DNA of 64,000 bases from Plazaster borealis (GCA_021014325.1 CM037475.1:3379001-3443000); one strand, 5' to 3'. Counted from the first letter of the stretch, positions 37,040-49,016 are shown. Program-made: numbers and translations. Notes: generated from the letters alone by a model not told the origin.

Positions 37040-38900
37040 TAACTTTCAATTGAAAACTTGTCATCGTAAAATCATGAAATCTTTAGTTTTTCTTCATACA
37101 TGTATTCCTTATATCTCAAACCATACATCCTGGCGCTCCCAATTAATTGGTCCGTTAATAAGCTCAGCACAACTTATTAAACAATTGCATAGTTAAAGCC
37201 CGTATGCGAATTAACTATACAAGTTCCAGATTAAACACGCAACTACCAAATTTTCATTTGAAAAAATTGTCATCGTAATTCATGAAATCTTCAACATTTT
37301 TCTTCATAAAATGTCTTTATTAGATCTCAAATCACCATGCTATAGAGGCGCCCCCAATTAATTAGTCCACTAAGTCCCCCAGCCCAACTAATTGAACAAT
37401 TGCATATTAATTCTAGTCCGTATTCAAACTATACAACTTCCCTAATTTTTCTTTTGAAAAGTTGTCATCGTGAAGTCATGAAATCTTCAGTTTTTTCTTC
37501 ATAATCATAAATGTCTTCCTTAATATCCCAAACCATCATTCCTACGCGCCCCCAATTAATTAGTCCACCAATTAGCTCAGCCCAACTAATTAACCAATTG
37601 CATAAATTTAGCCCGTATGCGAATTAACTATACAAGTTCTAGAATAACACGCAACTGCTTATTTTCATTCGAAAAGTTGTCCTCGTAAAATCATGAAATC
37701 AGTGCCTTGGTACGGTGCAGCAACGCCTTGGTGTGTGCCGGGGGCACGCCGCGCACCCAAGTTTTCAAAATGTTAGAACTTTAAAATTTTAAACTTATAA
37801 AATTTTACAGTTTTAAAGTTTTTAGTTTGATGATTAATGTGGTTATGTCAATTTGCATCCTGTATTTTTTATATTTTTTATAGAAGATTATACGTGGTTT
37901 TATAAATTTGAGGGAAAAGCAAGTAGGCCAATCTAGATAGTCCTACTTAAATTCAACAGATTAATTATCTGGGGAATCACTTTGGGTAAGGGTATATAAT
38001 TCAATGAAGTAATATTTTACGAATTTTTACCAATGACTAAAATAATTTAAATGTCATATTTACATCAATTATTACGGGGTGTCTGTGTGCGTGAGGATTT
38101 ATATCAAACTCATCAAAGAGGCCAACACCTGTTTGTTTTGTTAATATAAATCTGCACATAAAGTAGATGTATAGTAAATTCGCATAGGGGCTATATTATG
38201 CAAATATATAATTATTTGGGCTAAGTTAATAAATGATTGCACCTAGGCACGATGGTTTGGGATGTAGGGAAGACATTGTATGAAGACAAAACTGAAGATT
38301 TCATGATTTTACGATGAAAACTTTTCAAATGAAAAATATATACATAGTTGTATATGAATTCGCATACGGGCTATAATTATGCAAATATTTAACAAATTGG
38401 GCTGAGCTAATTAGTGTACCAATTAATTAGGGGTGCCTAGGATTTATGGTTTGAGATATAAGGAAGACATCTATGAAGAAAAAACTAACGATTTCATGAT
38501 TTTACGATCATGACAATTTTGATGAAAAATAGGTAGTTGTATATAGTACATTCGCATACGGGCTATAATTATGCAATTGCTTAATTAGTTGGGCTGAGTT
38601 AATTGATGGATTAATTAATCAGGGGGCGCCTAGGAATGATGGTTTGAGATATAAGGAAGACATTTATGAAGAAAACAACTCAAAATTTTATGAATTTACG
38701 ATGACAACTTTTCAATTGAAAATTAGGTAGTTGTAGTAAATTCGCCCACGGGCTATATTATGCAATTAATGTTTAATTAGTTGGGCTGAGTTAATTAGTT
38801 GACTAATTAATTTGTGGCGCCTATGCTTAGTGGTTTGGGATATAAGAATTACATTTGTGAAGAATTTTTTTTAAGTTTTCACGTTTTTACTAAGAAAACA
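37040..38900. mobile_element. Fold-back element with arms of about 200-bp subrepeats
   Basis: Four direct copies carrying TTGTCATCGTAAAATCATGA occur at about 37,057, 37,264, 37,460 and 37,674. Four inverted copies (TCATGATTTTACGATGA) occur at about 38,300, 38,490, 38,683 and 38,875. Each unit also has a GGCGCC..CAATTAATTAG.CC and an AATTGCAT...GCCCGTATGCGAATT segment. The centre (37,700-38,150) is unique and has a GC-rich CCGGGGGCACGCCGCGC stretch. No coding frame of note. Long inverted arms made of tandem subrepeats are the mark of Foldback-type elements. Confidence 0.7.
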
Positions 38901-38997
38901 TTGCAATTGAAAACGAGTTACGACACGAGAAATTTGGATTTTATTAACGCTGTCTTTGACGGTCGTTGACAAAGGTTTTTGAAATTTGGTGCTAGCA

Positions 38998-39050
38998 CCA
39001 AATTTCTTGACAGCACCAAATTTGGTGCTGGCACTAAATTTAGTGCTGAC
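38998..39050. repeat. Palindromic AGCACCAAATTTGGTGCT cluster
   Basis: TTTGGTGCTAGCACCAAA is followed by AGCACCAAATTTGGTGCT and a partial third copy. These perfect palindromes lie about 60 bases upstream of the MRPL27 start. Confidence 0.8.
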
Positions 39051-39110
39051 TTCAGTTTAATCCAGGGGCCGGGGGACGAGGACAAGTAAATAGCAGGTCA
39101 AGGGTCAACC

Positions 39111-39171
39111 ATGTTAGTAAATGGCTGCTTGCGGCTGTTGAAAACTCCGCTTCATATACTTGAAAACACTG
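39111..39171 (+). CDS. MRPL27: MRPL27 exon 1 (targeting peptide)
   Basis: ATG at 39,111, 20 codons plus one base, donor G|GTAAGA. The first ATG after the palindrome cluster is used. A second ATG at 39,121 is out of frame. Confidence 0.8.
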
Positions 39172-42100
39172 GTAAGAAAAGGATTTTCACACAGTTTTAT
39201 ATTTTAAATTGGAATTTACACATTTTGAGTTTTTATAATGGGTGTTGAATAGTTACAGCATTAACGTTGGGCCGCTAAAAAGCCTAAAAACCAGATAGGC
39301 CTATGAAATGATGATTGAATAATGAATTATGAATAAGGTTACCACACCAGCCAAAATAACATTCCACATGTACTATTTGTGGCTGGTATCCTGCTCATTT
39401 ATGCTTAGCAGAAGTTTGTTAAGCATTGGCAAAGTTTGCGCAAGGACTATCGTTGACCATAGTTCGACTAACTTAGCCCGAACTCTGTCTAGTCCATGAT
39501 AGTTCAGTTGGACCACTCTAGTCGACTATTTGGAACCAGCCTACTGGGCATGGTCGCATCGCTGGTTACCAATAGCCGTTTTCATAGCACAGTGCAGAGT
39601 GAACCAGTTATAATAAACTGAGTGATAACGTATGTTGAGTCGCCGGTCGTGTTGACATGACATGACTAGAGTCGTTCGCACTTCAACTTCTGTGCGCATG
39701 CCCTACGTACGTCACTGAACAAGCACTAGTTAACCATTGTTCCTTGCGCGAACTTGGCCCATATTTGCTGCATAAGCAGCTCTATGAAATTGGGCCCTGG
39801 TCACTGCACAGTACCCAGGTATGAATGATGCGATAATCGTAACCCTCCAGCTAGCTCCATCCTGAGCCTCCCGACGGTCGCCTCCGGTCCGGTCTGTGAC
39901 GACCGTCGGGAAGATGGAGGGTTACGATTATCGCAACTGTAGACCTTTCTATTATTAACGTCACAGCCTGAGTTTGTGCCAACCAAGGTTGGAAAACTAC
40001 GGGAAGCCATAAATGCAAAGCAAAAACAGGATAGCCACGGTTTGTAACCTTGGTAACAATGTTACACAAATATTTTAATGTTGAAGTTGTTGGAAACAAA
40101 GCAACCAATCATGTGATGTATTTTTTTTTAATCAAATGTTTACAGAAATGTTGATTTTGGTCACAACGTCTGTTAACACAATTGAATTTTTTGCTAACAT
40201 TCGGACGTCCATTCCAACCAGTGCCGTTTGTTTATCAACAATAGAAAGGTTTATGCCAGGAATCAAGATTGATTGCGCCGCCGGGGCCTTGTCCTTGAAC
40301 AATACACTTCTTAATTAATTATAATTATTTGCTTCATAGTGAACTTACAGACATTTCCAAGTCAATGGGATCTTTGAATTGGAATTCTCTACCTATCTCC
40401 ATCCAGAATACCTATTCTCTTTCGAACAGTTTCTAGGAACTCTTAAAAAAAACCATTTGTTTTGCTTTCTGTTGTTTTGCTCACAGCGCTTTGAATCCTT
40501 TGGCAAAGGCGCTCTATAAATTATTGTTATTCTTTAATTTATTTTGTATTAATTTTAAAAATGTACATGGTTGCAGGTTTTTATATCAACTGCAAGGAGT
40601 CTTAAAGGGGCACATTGCCGTAAAATCTCTTAAAATTTTGCTATTTGGAATTACTCCTTATCCTTTTTAAAGGGAAGGTATACGTTTGGTAATGACTCTG
40701 AAAATTAATGGCAATAAAATACTTACTTGGTAAGAAGTACAGTAGCTTTGGATCTAGTATAATGCATTTTGAGAAACTTTTCACTTGGAAGTACCTGCGG
40801 TCATGGAAAAGTATATCACTTTTAATCCCCCCAAATTTGAATCTGGGAAGCGTTGCTGACAGTAACGTTTCTCAGATAGTGTATTCCAATTGCGATTAAT
40901 CTTCCTGCGTGGACATGACTGCCCCAGATTTTCGACACAATCTCAAAAACGCTACCACCTTTTGAAATGAAATTTGCACAGGTTAGTTTTATGGTATATA
41001 TCTACAACTATATAGGATTGAGACAAACCGTAGGTTCCAATTACCAAACATATACAATCCCTTTAAGCCCAACGTTCCTCAAGTTCATAATTTGCTAATT
41101 CCTCTCTCTTTGAAGGTTCGTGGACGTCCTCTCTGCAGCATGTAGGACCAGCACTGAGCCTCTTTGGGGTGCGATGGGCATCCAAGAAGGCAAGCGGAGG
41201 CAAGAGAAACACTGGAGGCAACAGTCCTGGACAGAGACTCGGAGTCAAGAAAATGAATGGTAAGCTCTACCAGGCCTGATACTTCATGGAGGCAACAGAG
41301 GCAATAATTACCTCCGTTGCCCCTGGTCATTGCCTTGATAATAAATAATAATAATAGTGGCTTCTTATATAGCGCTCAAATCCATCACTCAGTGACGTTC
41401 ATGGCGGTCGAACATTATTACCCCTAATCACTGGGCCATTTATTTTATTCCTGAAACCATCTCCAAACCATACTGCCTGTGCTGCCAAATATGTAACACA
41501 CCAAGCTAAATCAATCGCATGAACCATCTTTGCCCTCACAGGTACCCATTTACCCTTGGGTGAAGAGAAGCAATTATAGTTAAGTGTCTTGCTCAAGGAC
41601 ACAAGTGTCATGAACGGGGTTCGAACCCACACCCTGATGACTCAGCCAGCAGAACTTGAGTCCGATGCTCTAAACTACTCAGCCACGTTGCCCCTTGAAA
41701 TGTTCTAGTAGAAAGTTACAATTTTCTCAAAGAGGTGCCCTTTACCAAGGAGAACATGCCTTGGTGCACCGACCCTTTCAAAAGCAAAGCATCATGCCTA
41801 CTCTACCATTAAGCTTAACTAAACTGACCCGTGCACAAACCAAACTCTCCCAAAATTCATCCCCGAATTCATCCATTGTATTACCTATGGTTTTAACTGG
41901 TTACCTTTGTAGGTGAATATGTAAAGCCAGGGATGATTCTAGTGAGGCAGAAGATGGCATTCAGGTGGTACCCTGGAAGCTACGTAAGTAATCATCATTT
42001 TGACCGTTGATATTTTTGACGTTTGTTTGGAGCAGTGCGGTTAAGTGTTGAGCATCATTAAATCCAAATCCCTTGAGCGATTTATTAGAATCCTTCCCCC

Positions 42101-43688
42101 ACTCTAACAGAATCCAACACCATTCAGTAACTCAACACCCAAACTGTTGGACTCTGATTATGGTGGTATGCCTGATCCCATGTAAAGCATAATCAGTTTA
42201 CTAGTGCAGTCCTCAGTCCAACACCATACAGTGACTCAACACCCAGACTGTTTGACTGTGATTATGGTGGTATGCCTGATCCCATGTAAAGCATAATCAG
42301 TTTACTAGTGCAGTCCTCAGTCCAACACCATACAGTGACTCAACACCCAGACTGTTTGACTGTGATTATGGTGGTATGCCTGATCCCATGTAAAGCATAA
42401 TCAGTTTACTAGTGCAGTCCTCAGTCCAACACCATACAGTAACTCAACACCCAAACTGTTTGACTGTGATTATGGTGGTATGCCTGATCTTATGTAAAGC
42501 ATTATCAGTTTGGTGTACTGGGCCCAATTTCATAGAGCTGCTAAGCAAAACTTTGCAGGATACCAGTCACAGACATTGTATTTGAGCGTGTACTCTTATT
42601 CTGGTTAGCATAATTTTGTGTTGCTTAGCTATCTTTTGTGCTTAAGCTTCTCTATGAAATAAGGTCCAACAGAATCAGACAAAACCTGCAGTGCAATTTT
42701 TTAATTATCAAGTAATAAACCACAAGGGAAACTGACTGGGTAAATTTAAAATAATTGATGTTGAACAAAGGAACAATTGACTAGAGCGGGATTTAACCAA
42801 AGACCTCCAGATTACTGTGCCAGCGCTCTACCAACTGAGCTATCTAGCCCTATGTTGGCGGTCTCCCTTTTTTATTTAACAAACTTATGAATGAATTCTC
42901 TTTCGGGAGAAGTGTTAGTTCTGAGAAGAACCCAGAGTTGAGACACAGTATAGTCTTGACATTTCAAGGAATTTGTTCTGCTCGTCTTCAGGCGAAGACG
43001 AGCAGAACAGATGAGTTTGTAGTAAAACTTGCGGACCTTAAGCACCCGACGTCATCATGTTGGTATCTTGAGGTAAAACGACAATATAACAATGTAAAAT
43101 GCACATCTTGCGCGCATGGTGCAGAGGATGAGTCAATGAGCAACCAGACTTTTTTTTTTAACCTCTATACGAGGGCACCCTACTCAAAATGACGTCAAGG
43201 GCTATTCGCAAAATTTTTCAGGGGCCATTTTTACACTGCTGATAGTATGCTTCACTCTGAAAAGTTTTCCTTATTAGCAGGAGGAAAAGGTTACCAGTTG
43301 GAAATGCTATGTGATGTCAATTCCTTTTGATTGGTTCCCTGCGATTATTAAGAAAAAATATAATTTGTTAAGCAGGTTTTTTTTTTATTAGCATCTCTAA
43401 TGAAATTGATCTCAGGTCATGCAGTGTTTTAGAGTAAATCACAAGAAAAAATACTTAATTTTTTATTTTTGTTTTTTCATGCAGGTAAAAAAAGGAAGAG
43501 ATCGCACGCTCTCCGCTCAGCTCGCTGGTAGGGTTTACTTCACCCACGAGCGTTGGAATCCCAAACCATCGACGGCCTTTGGAAAGTCAATAGCCCCGAC
43601 CTTATCCGACGAGGAAATGACAAGAACATTTGTAAACATCATGCCAGAGCCGGAACTTGGTTTATTCAAGTTGAAGGAGCAGGTGTAG
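39111..43688 (+). CDS. MRPL27: Mitochondrial ribosomal protein bL27m, four coding exons
   Basis: Coding exons are 39,111-39,171, 41,116-41,259, 41,913-41,983 and 43,485-43,688. All introns are GT-AG and phases match (1, 1, 0), giving 480 bases and 159 residues; human bL27m is 148. The N-terminus (MLVNGCLRLLKTPLHIL) has the basic, hydrophobic look of a mitochondrial targeting peptide. VRWASKKASGGKRN and GQRLGVKKM match the start of the mature family protein, then EYVKPGMILVRQ...FRWYPG and VKKGRDRTL...GRVYFT follow. bL27m is a large-subunit protein near the peptidyl transferase centre of the mitoribosome. Introns hold MITEs, a SINE and a 104-bp tandem repeat. I did not run a search; the assignment is by recognised residues and exon logic. 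Confidence 0.88.
39427..39760. mobile_element. MITE, GGCCAAGTTCGCGCAAGGA family, copy 2 (intron 1)
   Basis: This is the inverted orientation of the copy at 2,870-3,221. It ends CCTTGCGCGAACTTGGCC and starts GGCAAAGTTTGCGCAAGGA. Confidence 0.75.
39768..39796. mobile_element. End of a GGGCCCAATTTCATAGAGC-type MITE
   Basis: Bases read GCAGCTCTATGAAATTGGGCCC, the terminal repeat of the family seen complete at 42,530-42,665, 46,672-47,041, 53,193-53,360 and 54,989-55,170. Here the middle is probably displaced by the adjacent MITE. Confidence 0.5.
40670..41069. mobile_element. TTAA-type MITE in MRPL27 intron 1
   Basis: It starts TTAAAGGGAAGGTATACGTT and ends ACCAAACATATACAATCCCTTTAA. Inverted ends and a TTAA flank fit a non-autonomous TTAA-target element. 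A related partial copy is at 2,151-2,560. Confidence 0.75.
41116..41259 (+). CDS. MRPL27: MRPL27 exon 2
   Basis: Acceptor TTTGAAG|GTTCG, donor AATG|GTAAGC. It encodes the end of the targeting region and the GVRWASKKASGGKRN...LGVKKMN segment. Confidence 0.88.
41340..41695 (-). mobile_element. tRNA-derived SINE (Leu/Ser-like head)
   Basis: On the minus strand it starts GGGGCAACGTGGCTGAGTAG with an A-box-like region and has a B-box GGGTTCGAACCC near 41,615. The other end is an ATT trinucleotide run with TATATAGCGCTC. The same structure recurs at 54,215-54,600 and in part at 52,340-52,550. Confidence 0.7.
41913..41983 (+). CDS. MRPL27: MRPL27 exon 3
   Basis: Acceptor TTTGTAG|GTGAAT, donor AGCTAC|GTAAGT. 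It encodes GEYVKPGMILVRQ and FRWYPGSY, the best conserved block of the family. Confidence 0.9.
42113..42528 (+). repeat. 104-bp tandem repeat, four copies
   Basis: Copies start with TCCAACACCAT at 42,113, 42,217, 42,321 and 42,425. The second and third are nearly identical; the first and fourth are more diverged. It lies in the last intron of MRPL27. Confidence 0.92.
42530..42665. mobile_element. GGGCCCAATTTCATAGAGC-type MITE
   Basis: Ends GGGCCCAATTTCATAGAGCT and TCTCTATGAAATAAGG are inverted. The interior has GCTTAGC and ACCAGTCAC motifs shared with the other copies. Confidence 0.65.
42776..42853 (-). mobile_element. tRNA-like SINE head
   Basis: On the minus strand it begins TAGGGCTAGATAGCTCAGTT, an A-box with tRNA D-arm shape. 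A B-box-like GGTTAAATCCCGCTC follows near 42,790. A + strand relative is at 55,249-55,330. It is tRNA-derived rather than a functional tRNA, because the acceptor ends do not pair well and copies recur. Confidence 0.6.
42974..43012. repeat. Perfect hairpin TCTGCTCGTCTTC...GAAGACGAGCAGA
   Basis: A 13-bp stem with a 4-base loop (AGGC), in the last MRPL27 intron. Confidence 0.85.
43485..43688 (+). CDS. MRPL27: MRPL27 exon 4 with stop
   Basis: Acceptor TTCATGCAG|GTAAAA; 67 codons and TAG. VKKGRDRTL, GRVYFTHERW, TFVNIMPEPE and GLFKLKEQV parallel the C-terminal half of bL27m. Confidence 0.88.
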   Translation, partial: VKKGRDRTLSAQLAGRVYFTHERWNPKPSTAFGKSIAPTLSDEEMTRTFVNIMPEPELGLFKLKEQV

Positions 43689-44470
43689 GATGTTATGGAT
43701 GGAGCCGTGACCTGTTTTAGAGTCATTGATTTGTATTTATGTTGGGGATCGCTCTGGGGGAGATGTTGTTAAATAGTAAAAAGTTTCTGGAATAGAAATA
43801 ATTCCTCTACTTTTCTTTGATATTGTACCTGTCAACATGCATCCTGCATGTTTTGCTTTCAACCAAGGAAATCATTTAAAGTGTCTTGTCAAGATTTTTG
43901 ATACACTTTGGGTCTGTATTACAAAAAAGAGAAAAAATCTGTGCCCATGCGCGGTGTTATTTTGAGGAACTGTTTGGAACAATTATTTTCCTGAAAAAAA
44001 TGAAAATGCCGTTGTCACAATGAAACCATGACTTGACAAAGGAAAGACAATTAACTTTTCAAAATTAGCACCAAGATTTGTTGTTCTCTTTCAAGAAAAT
44101 AGTAGGCACACTTCCCTTGAATCACAGAACCTCGGCCGTAAGCCACGAGAGCGACTAATAATCTGCCATGGTACGCTAGGATCTGGGTACGCTAAGATCT
44201 GGGAATGCTCGGACTTACCTCCAATTGAGCCAAATACAACGATTAACAATGGTGGCAGCCACATTTGTACAAGTGTACAAGTATAAGCGAGGCTTGAAAA
44301 ACCAAATAACATGTAGGCACAAAATATGCATGCCCATGACATCATGCAAATAGTGAACGTTATGAATGGTATGCATTGGTGGGAACATTTTCATGAAAGT
44401 TGAGTGGAACATTCTATCTTTCAACAAATTTACAAAAAAAACTTCTCCATTGCAGGATAAAACTGTAAGC
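43689..44470. other. MRPL27 3' flank, no gene seen
   Basis: The 3' UTR of MRPL27 presumably lies in the first few hundred bases. Otherwise non-coding. Confidence 0.4.
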
Positions 44471-44472
44471 CT

Positions 44473-44705
44473 AGAGATGGATCAGGTTGGCTCAGTGGTT
44501 TCTTTCCCTGCCTTTCACCTCTGTGGACCCTAGTTCAAATCCCACCTCAGACCGGAGCCTTGCATATGGATTGGGTTTTTCAGTCCCTACCTGATTGCAT
44601 GGGTTTTCCTCCCACATCTAAAACTGAGCATTTCTTCTTGTTTCCTATTCATCCTGTTATTGGCGCTAATAGTTCTGTTGGATGTGTAATAAAATAAATA
44701 AATAA
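44473..44705 (+). mobile_element. tRNA-derived SINE, GGCTCAGTGG family, copy 1
   Basis: An A-box-like TTGGCTCAGTGG near 44,487, a B-box-like AGTTCAAATCCC near 44,532, a family-specific body (TTTCCTCCCACATCTAAAAC) and a 3' tail of AATAAATAAATAA. A second copy at 51,875-52,125 is highly similar. Confidence 0.8.
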
Positions 44706-44995
44706 GATTAAACAACTTGTACAAGATTGTCTCCTAGTTTCCACTACTTTTGTATTGGTGTTTGGTACTGCTGTGTATATAATGCATTATGTGGTCTAGT
44801 GTGCAATAGAAAAAATAGGTTGGACTAAACATGCACGGTGAATAGAACCGAAATACACAGTTTATAATGTAGGCACAAAGTGCACTTGTCAAACAAGATC
44901 ATTGGCATGCTATGCAATAAATGCATACACACACAAGCAATATAGGGCAGCAATTTAAACCGTTGAAATTTTATACCAGTGCCAGGGCCAAGTTG

Positions 44996-45310
44996 GCGCA
45001 AGGAACAATGGTTAACTAGTGGTTGTTCAGTGACATACGTAGTGCATGCGCACTGAAGTTGAAGTGCGAACGACTCTAGCCATGTCATGTCAACACGACC
45101 GGCAGCTCAACATACGTTGTCAGTTTCTTATAACTGCGGTCCACTCTGCACTGTGCTATGAAAAGGGCTATTGGTAACCAGCGATGCGACCATGCCCAGT
45201 AGGCTGGTTCCAAATACTCGAGTAGAGTAGTCCAACTATCGTCGACTAGACAGAGTTCGGGATAAGTTAGTCGAACTATGGTCAACGATAGTCCTTGCGC
45301 GAACTTGGCC
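44996..45310. mobile_element. MITE, GGCCAAGTTCGCGCAAGGA family, copy 3
   Basis: It begins GGCCAAGTTGGCGCAAGGA and ends TCCTTGCGCGAACTTGGCC, with CCAGG/CCTGG extending the inverted ends. Confidence 0.75.
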
Positions 45311-46670
45311 CTGGCTGTAATCCAGGGGGCCAGTCTAAATGAAATGCTGCTTGGTTTACATTTGGTGCTGGATATGGGGCATTGTGTACCCCTCCCCCCA
45401 TTGTGTCTTCACTGTGTGCTTGGAATCTCAGGAATTATGTAGAGGATTTTAGAGGGGTACTTCTGTACAAGAGGAAAAAAAAAGTGTGTTAAAGTATGGG
45501 AGTATGGGAACATTGGGGAGGATACCCTCTGCCCCCATATCGGGCATGGTATATTGGTTTAATAATCACCTGTCAAGAGAGGGCGCTATTCAGTCATTAT
45601 GCCAGCTTCTCTTTCCAATGACCCCCCTCAAATAAAAAGATAACATCCAGACAAAATGTCAAACTTTGTATATATTTTATTTACACACGAATCATGAATC
45701 CTTCAACTCGATCAATAAAATTGAAGTAAAAATAATTGTTGATGATCTCTATGCGTTAAAAGAATAACAGATTTGGTTTACGGAAGAAGGCACAATGGGA
45801 AAAATCCTGGCAAAAAAAAAATCCATGGAATACCGATGATGTAATTACAACAGACAGTCAGAATGGGTGCAACAAATCGTACTGCACACTAAATGCTTGC
45901 GCAAACAAAAAAAGAATGTAAATGTTTCGATGCTTCATGCCATATCTTTAAACATTAGTAACTATAAGTGATGTTTGAAGGTTTGCAAGATGTTTATCAT
46001 AAGAAAAACTAAACTAGTAAATTTTCGGGTACAACCATGTACACAACTCTTTTGGGAGAAGTGTTTGTTCTGAGCGAACATGTGTGGTCTCGTTATTTCA
46101 ATTGGTAAGACGATACATGGTTGTACCCGCAAGTTTACTACTATAGTTTTTCTTATTAATAACTATGGGGAAATTTTTATTTTAAGTAGAAACCTTATTT
46201 TAGTTTCTAGCTGGTTTTGTAATATTTTACAATATTCTCACATCATAAATTTGGAATCCATAAGGAAATTCAACAAAAAATCTCACATATTTAAAAATTT
46301 CTGTGCATGCTGTTGCCGTTAAACATATGTTGTGAAGAATTATTTACATTTCTATATTAATAATACAACGGAAGTGTTTACAACATTGATACTGTCAGGC
46401 TCAGTGCTATAAGGTCGTTATATGTCATTTCATGTTTGTAACAATCAAAAGAGTATTGCACCTAAAATGGCTATGAATCAGAAGAAAAAAAATAACCAAA
46501 CAAATCAGAAATCCTTTTTCTTACAAAACTCATGTTAACCTTTGCCAAATAAATACCTTGAGGAAGATCACAAAGAAACTCAACTTGCCAAGGGCTTCAA
46601 CAAAATATTATAACTCAATTTTATGAAATTTAACTCCTACAATTAAGGACCTTGTAGTACTGAACTGACC
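45311..46670. other. Spacer with a hairpin at 46,015-46,140; no gene seen
   Basis: CGGGTACAACCATGTA at about 46,028 pairs with TACATGGTTGTACCCG at about 46,112. The two are separated by about 70 bases. Otherwise only short chance frames. Confidence 0.5.
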
Positions 46671-46671
46671 A

Positions 46672-47041
46672 AGGCCCAATGTCATAAAGCTGTTTAGCAG
46701 AAAATTCTGCTTAGCAAATTTCTTCACTAAGCAAGAAACAAGTGGGGTACCGGTCACATCAATGGTAACTCTATGGTATTTTGGCTGGTAACCTTTTTTT
46801 CCTAAGCAAGAGTTTTCTGTGCTTACAGGCTTTAAGAAAATGGGCCCATGGCCCATTGTCATTTAGCTCATAAGCAGAAAATGGTGCTTAGTAAGTTTTT
46901 CTGCTAAGCAAAAATTAGCAGGTAACCAGTCAAAAACACTGCACATTGCATAGTGTTTTGGCTGGTAACCTGTTTGTGCTAGGCAGGGTTTTTCTATGCT
47001 AAGCAATAGTTTGTGCTAAACAGCTTTATGAAATTGGGCCT
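46672..47041. mobile_element. Two adjacent GGGCCCAATTTCATAGAGC-type MITEs
   Basis: The first copy runs from GGCCCAATGTCATAAAGCTG to AAAATGGGCCC (about 46,672-46,847). The second runs from GGCCCATTGTCATTTAGCTC to GCTTTATGAAATTGGGCC (about 46,850-47,040). Both share GGCTGGTAACC and GCTTAGC interior motifs. Confidence 0.7.
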
Positions 47042-48215
47042 GTACGCACCGTATCCATTCTGTGCACACTCTTACGAGGGCGCCTTTAAATTTACTCAGC
47101 GCAAAACAACATCAGACAGATAAAACACAAAAATACTTAATTTCAAAAAAATGAACATTTTTTTTCAAATTATAGAATCACACAAATTTGTCTCTTTCTT
47201 TAAATAGGCACCTTTTTACTGAGGCACTTCTTCATTACAAAAATTGTACAATTCAAATTGATTGCTCATCTTCGTTTTCCCAACAAAATATTATATATTG
47301 GGAGAATCATTACATTTAAAAAATGGCAGTCTTTTTTTTCAAATCTTATAATTTACGCAAAAAGTTTCTTTTCTGCACGTCAAAACTTATGGTACTCTGG
47401 AAAAGTGAAAAGATATGTACACCAACTTCATTGCAAAAATAGAGAAAAATATAAAGGTGAAAATAAAAACTTGTAAAAATATAAAAATAACGGAATAACT
47501 GGTGTTTAAAGAATAAATGGAAAACATGTTTCAAAACATTGAATTATTTTAAGAATACATCTATTTAAAAACACTAATAGAACCTGCTGAAATGTAGATC
47601 ATTTTAAAGATGTTGATGATAAAATAAATAAATCAATGAAGAATACAGAGAAAATTGGACCTTAATTTAAGATATTTCGGACAAAATACCAACAGTTATA
47701 CAAACAAACACAGAGGAAGGGACGTCCATCCTTTGGGTAAATCCAAACCAATCCAAAAATATCTCATTAATTTTTATACAACAACCAGCAAAGAAGAAAA
47801 CAAATCTCATGTAATTTGCTGACATATCAATTCATATTTGCATTAATATTCATTTAAAGCAACGTCGAATGAGGGGGAAAATACAGCCAGGAAAAGTTTG
47901 TTTTTATTCTTTGAGTGACGGGGCTCAAACTTTACAACGGACAGCAGGCCCTACTCAAGACTGGACAAGCTTGATGGTCTATTTGTTCAAATGTTGACTT
48001 TCAGTCTGATAAAAATGAAGAGGTGGGTAGCTGCGTTAGTCAGGTAATTACAGAAAGGAAAATAAATTGCATCTGATGAAGTAGCTGTTGCTATGAAAGC
48101 TTCTAGAGATATTTCTCACTACCGGTAGTTAGTCATTGAAGTGCTACAATTTATTTTCCAGTCTGATAAATATCTTTCAATTCAATTCTGTGGAGTATTG
48201 AAGAATTATTATTCA
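47042..48215. other. AT-rich spacer, no gene seen
   Basis: It is long and A/T-rich with short Lys/Phe-rich chance frames. It may include 3' UTR of the TMC gene on the minus strand, but no boundary can be set. Confidence 0.4.
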
Positions 48216-48219
48216 TAAT

Positions 48220-48365
48220 AGACTGTGCAAGTCTCGTGCGTATTCGAACATTGGGACCCGTTAAAGCATGTGAGTTTGTTTCCTTCACGCGTTAAAGCAT
48301 CGTATGTGGGACCAAAGTGGTCCCAAAAATGTTTGAATACGCGCGAGACTTGCACGGTCTATACA
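48220..48365. mobile_element. GTGCAAGTCTCGCGCG-type MITE, short copy
   Basis: Ends TAGACTGTGCAAGTCTCGTG and GCGAGACTTGCACGGTCTAT are inverted, with an internal GGGACCAAAGTGGTCCC. Complete at about 146 bp. Confidence 0.8.
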
Positions 48366-48799
48366 AAAATGAGATTCTCTAATAGAATGTTCAAATAAAA
48401 ACAGTTCAAATGTTAAACTGTGTATGTGTTTTGGGGTATTTTTTTCTCATTTCAATTCTGGTCTTGTAAAACAAATTCTGGTTCAGTAAATATTAGGTGC
48501 TACAAGTCTTGCGGACTTTCCCCCCAAATTCGAGCCCCGAGTCAATGGGACACCAATGCAAATTTCTCTGCACCAACAATGGAGAGAAAAATTTGACCCT
48601 TTGACCCCTTGTACTGCCGTCACACGCGGTTACTGTTTGCCCATGGTCTGCCGCCATTTTGGGAGTCGATAAAATGCCCGCCTCACTGCGTGTGCATCGC
48701 CTGAAATACCCAAATGCACAGCAACATTCGAGAAAACTTACTTTAAAAAAAATTGTCCAAGCAAGATTTATCATATTATGATGTCAGGTGAATTGGGTC

Positions 48800-49016
48800 T
48801 ATAGATTGTACAAGTCTCATGCATATTCAAATGTTGGGCGCTATCTTGTTTCCTTTGTAATACCTGTTAGAGACGGTGCAAGTCTCGCGCGTATTCACAT
48901 GTTTTTGAGACCACTTTGGTCCCACGTACATTGCTTTCGCGCGTGAAGGAAACAAACTCGCGCACTTTATTGGTTGCAATATTCGAACACAGGAAAGACT
49001 TGCACAGACTTTACCC
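48800..49016. mobile_element. GTGCAAGTCTCGCGCG-type MITEs, overlapping copies
   Basis: A left end TAGATTGTACAAGTCTCATG is followed by another GACGGTGCAAGTCTCGCGCG end at about 48,874 and a single right end GACTTGCACAGACTTTA. It probably represents one copy inserted beside another. Confidence 0.6.

Noticed and set aside
42776..42853. Functional tRNA gene on the minus strand
   Set aside because: It has A- and B-box-like parts but poor acceptor pairing and relatives at 51,350 and 55,249, so it is a SINE head.
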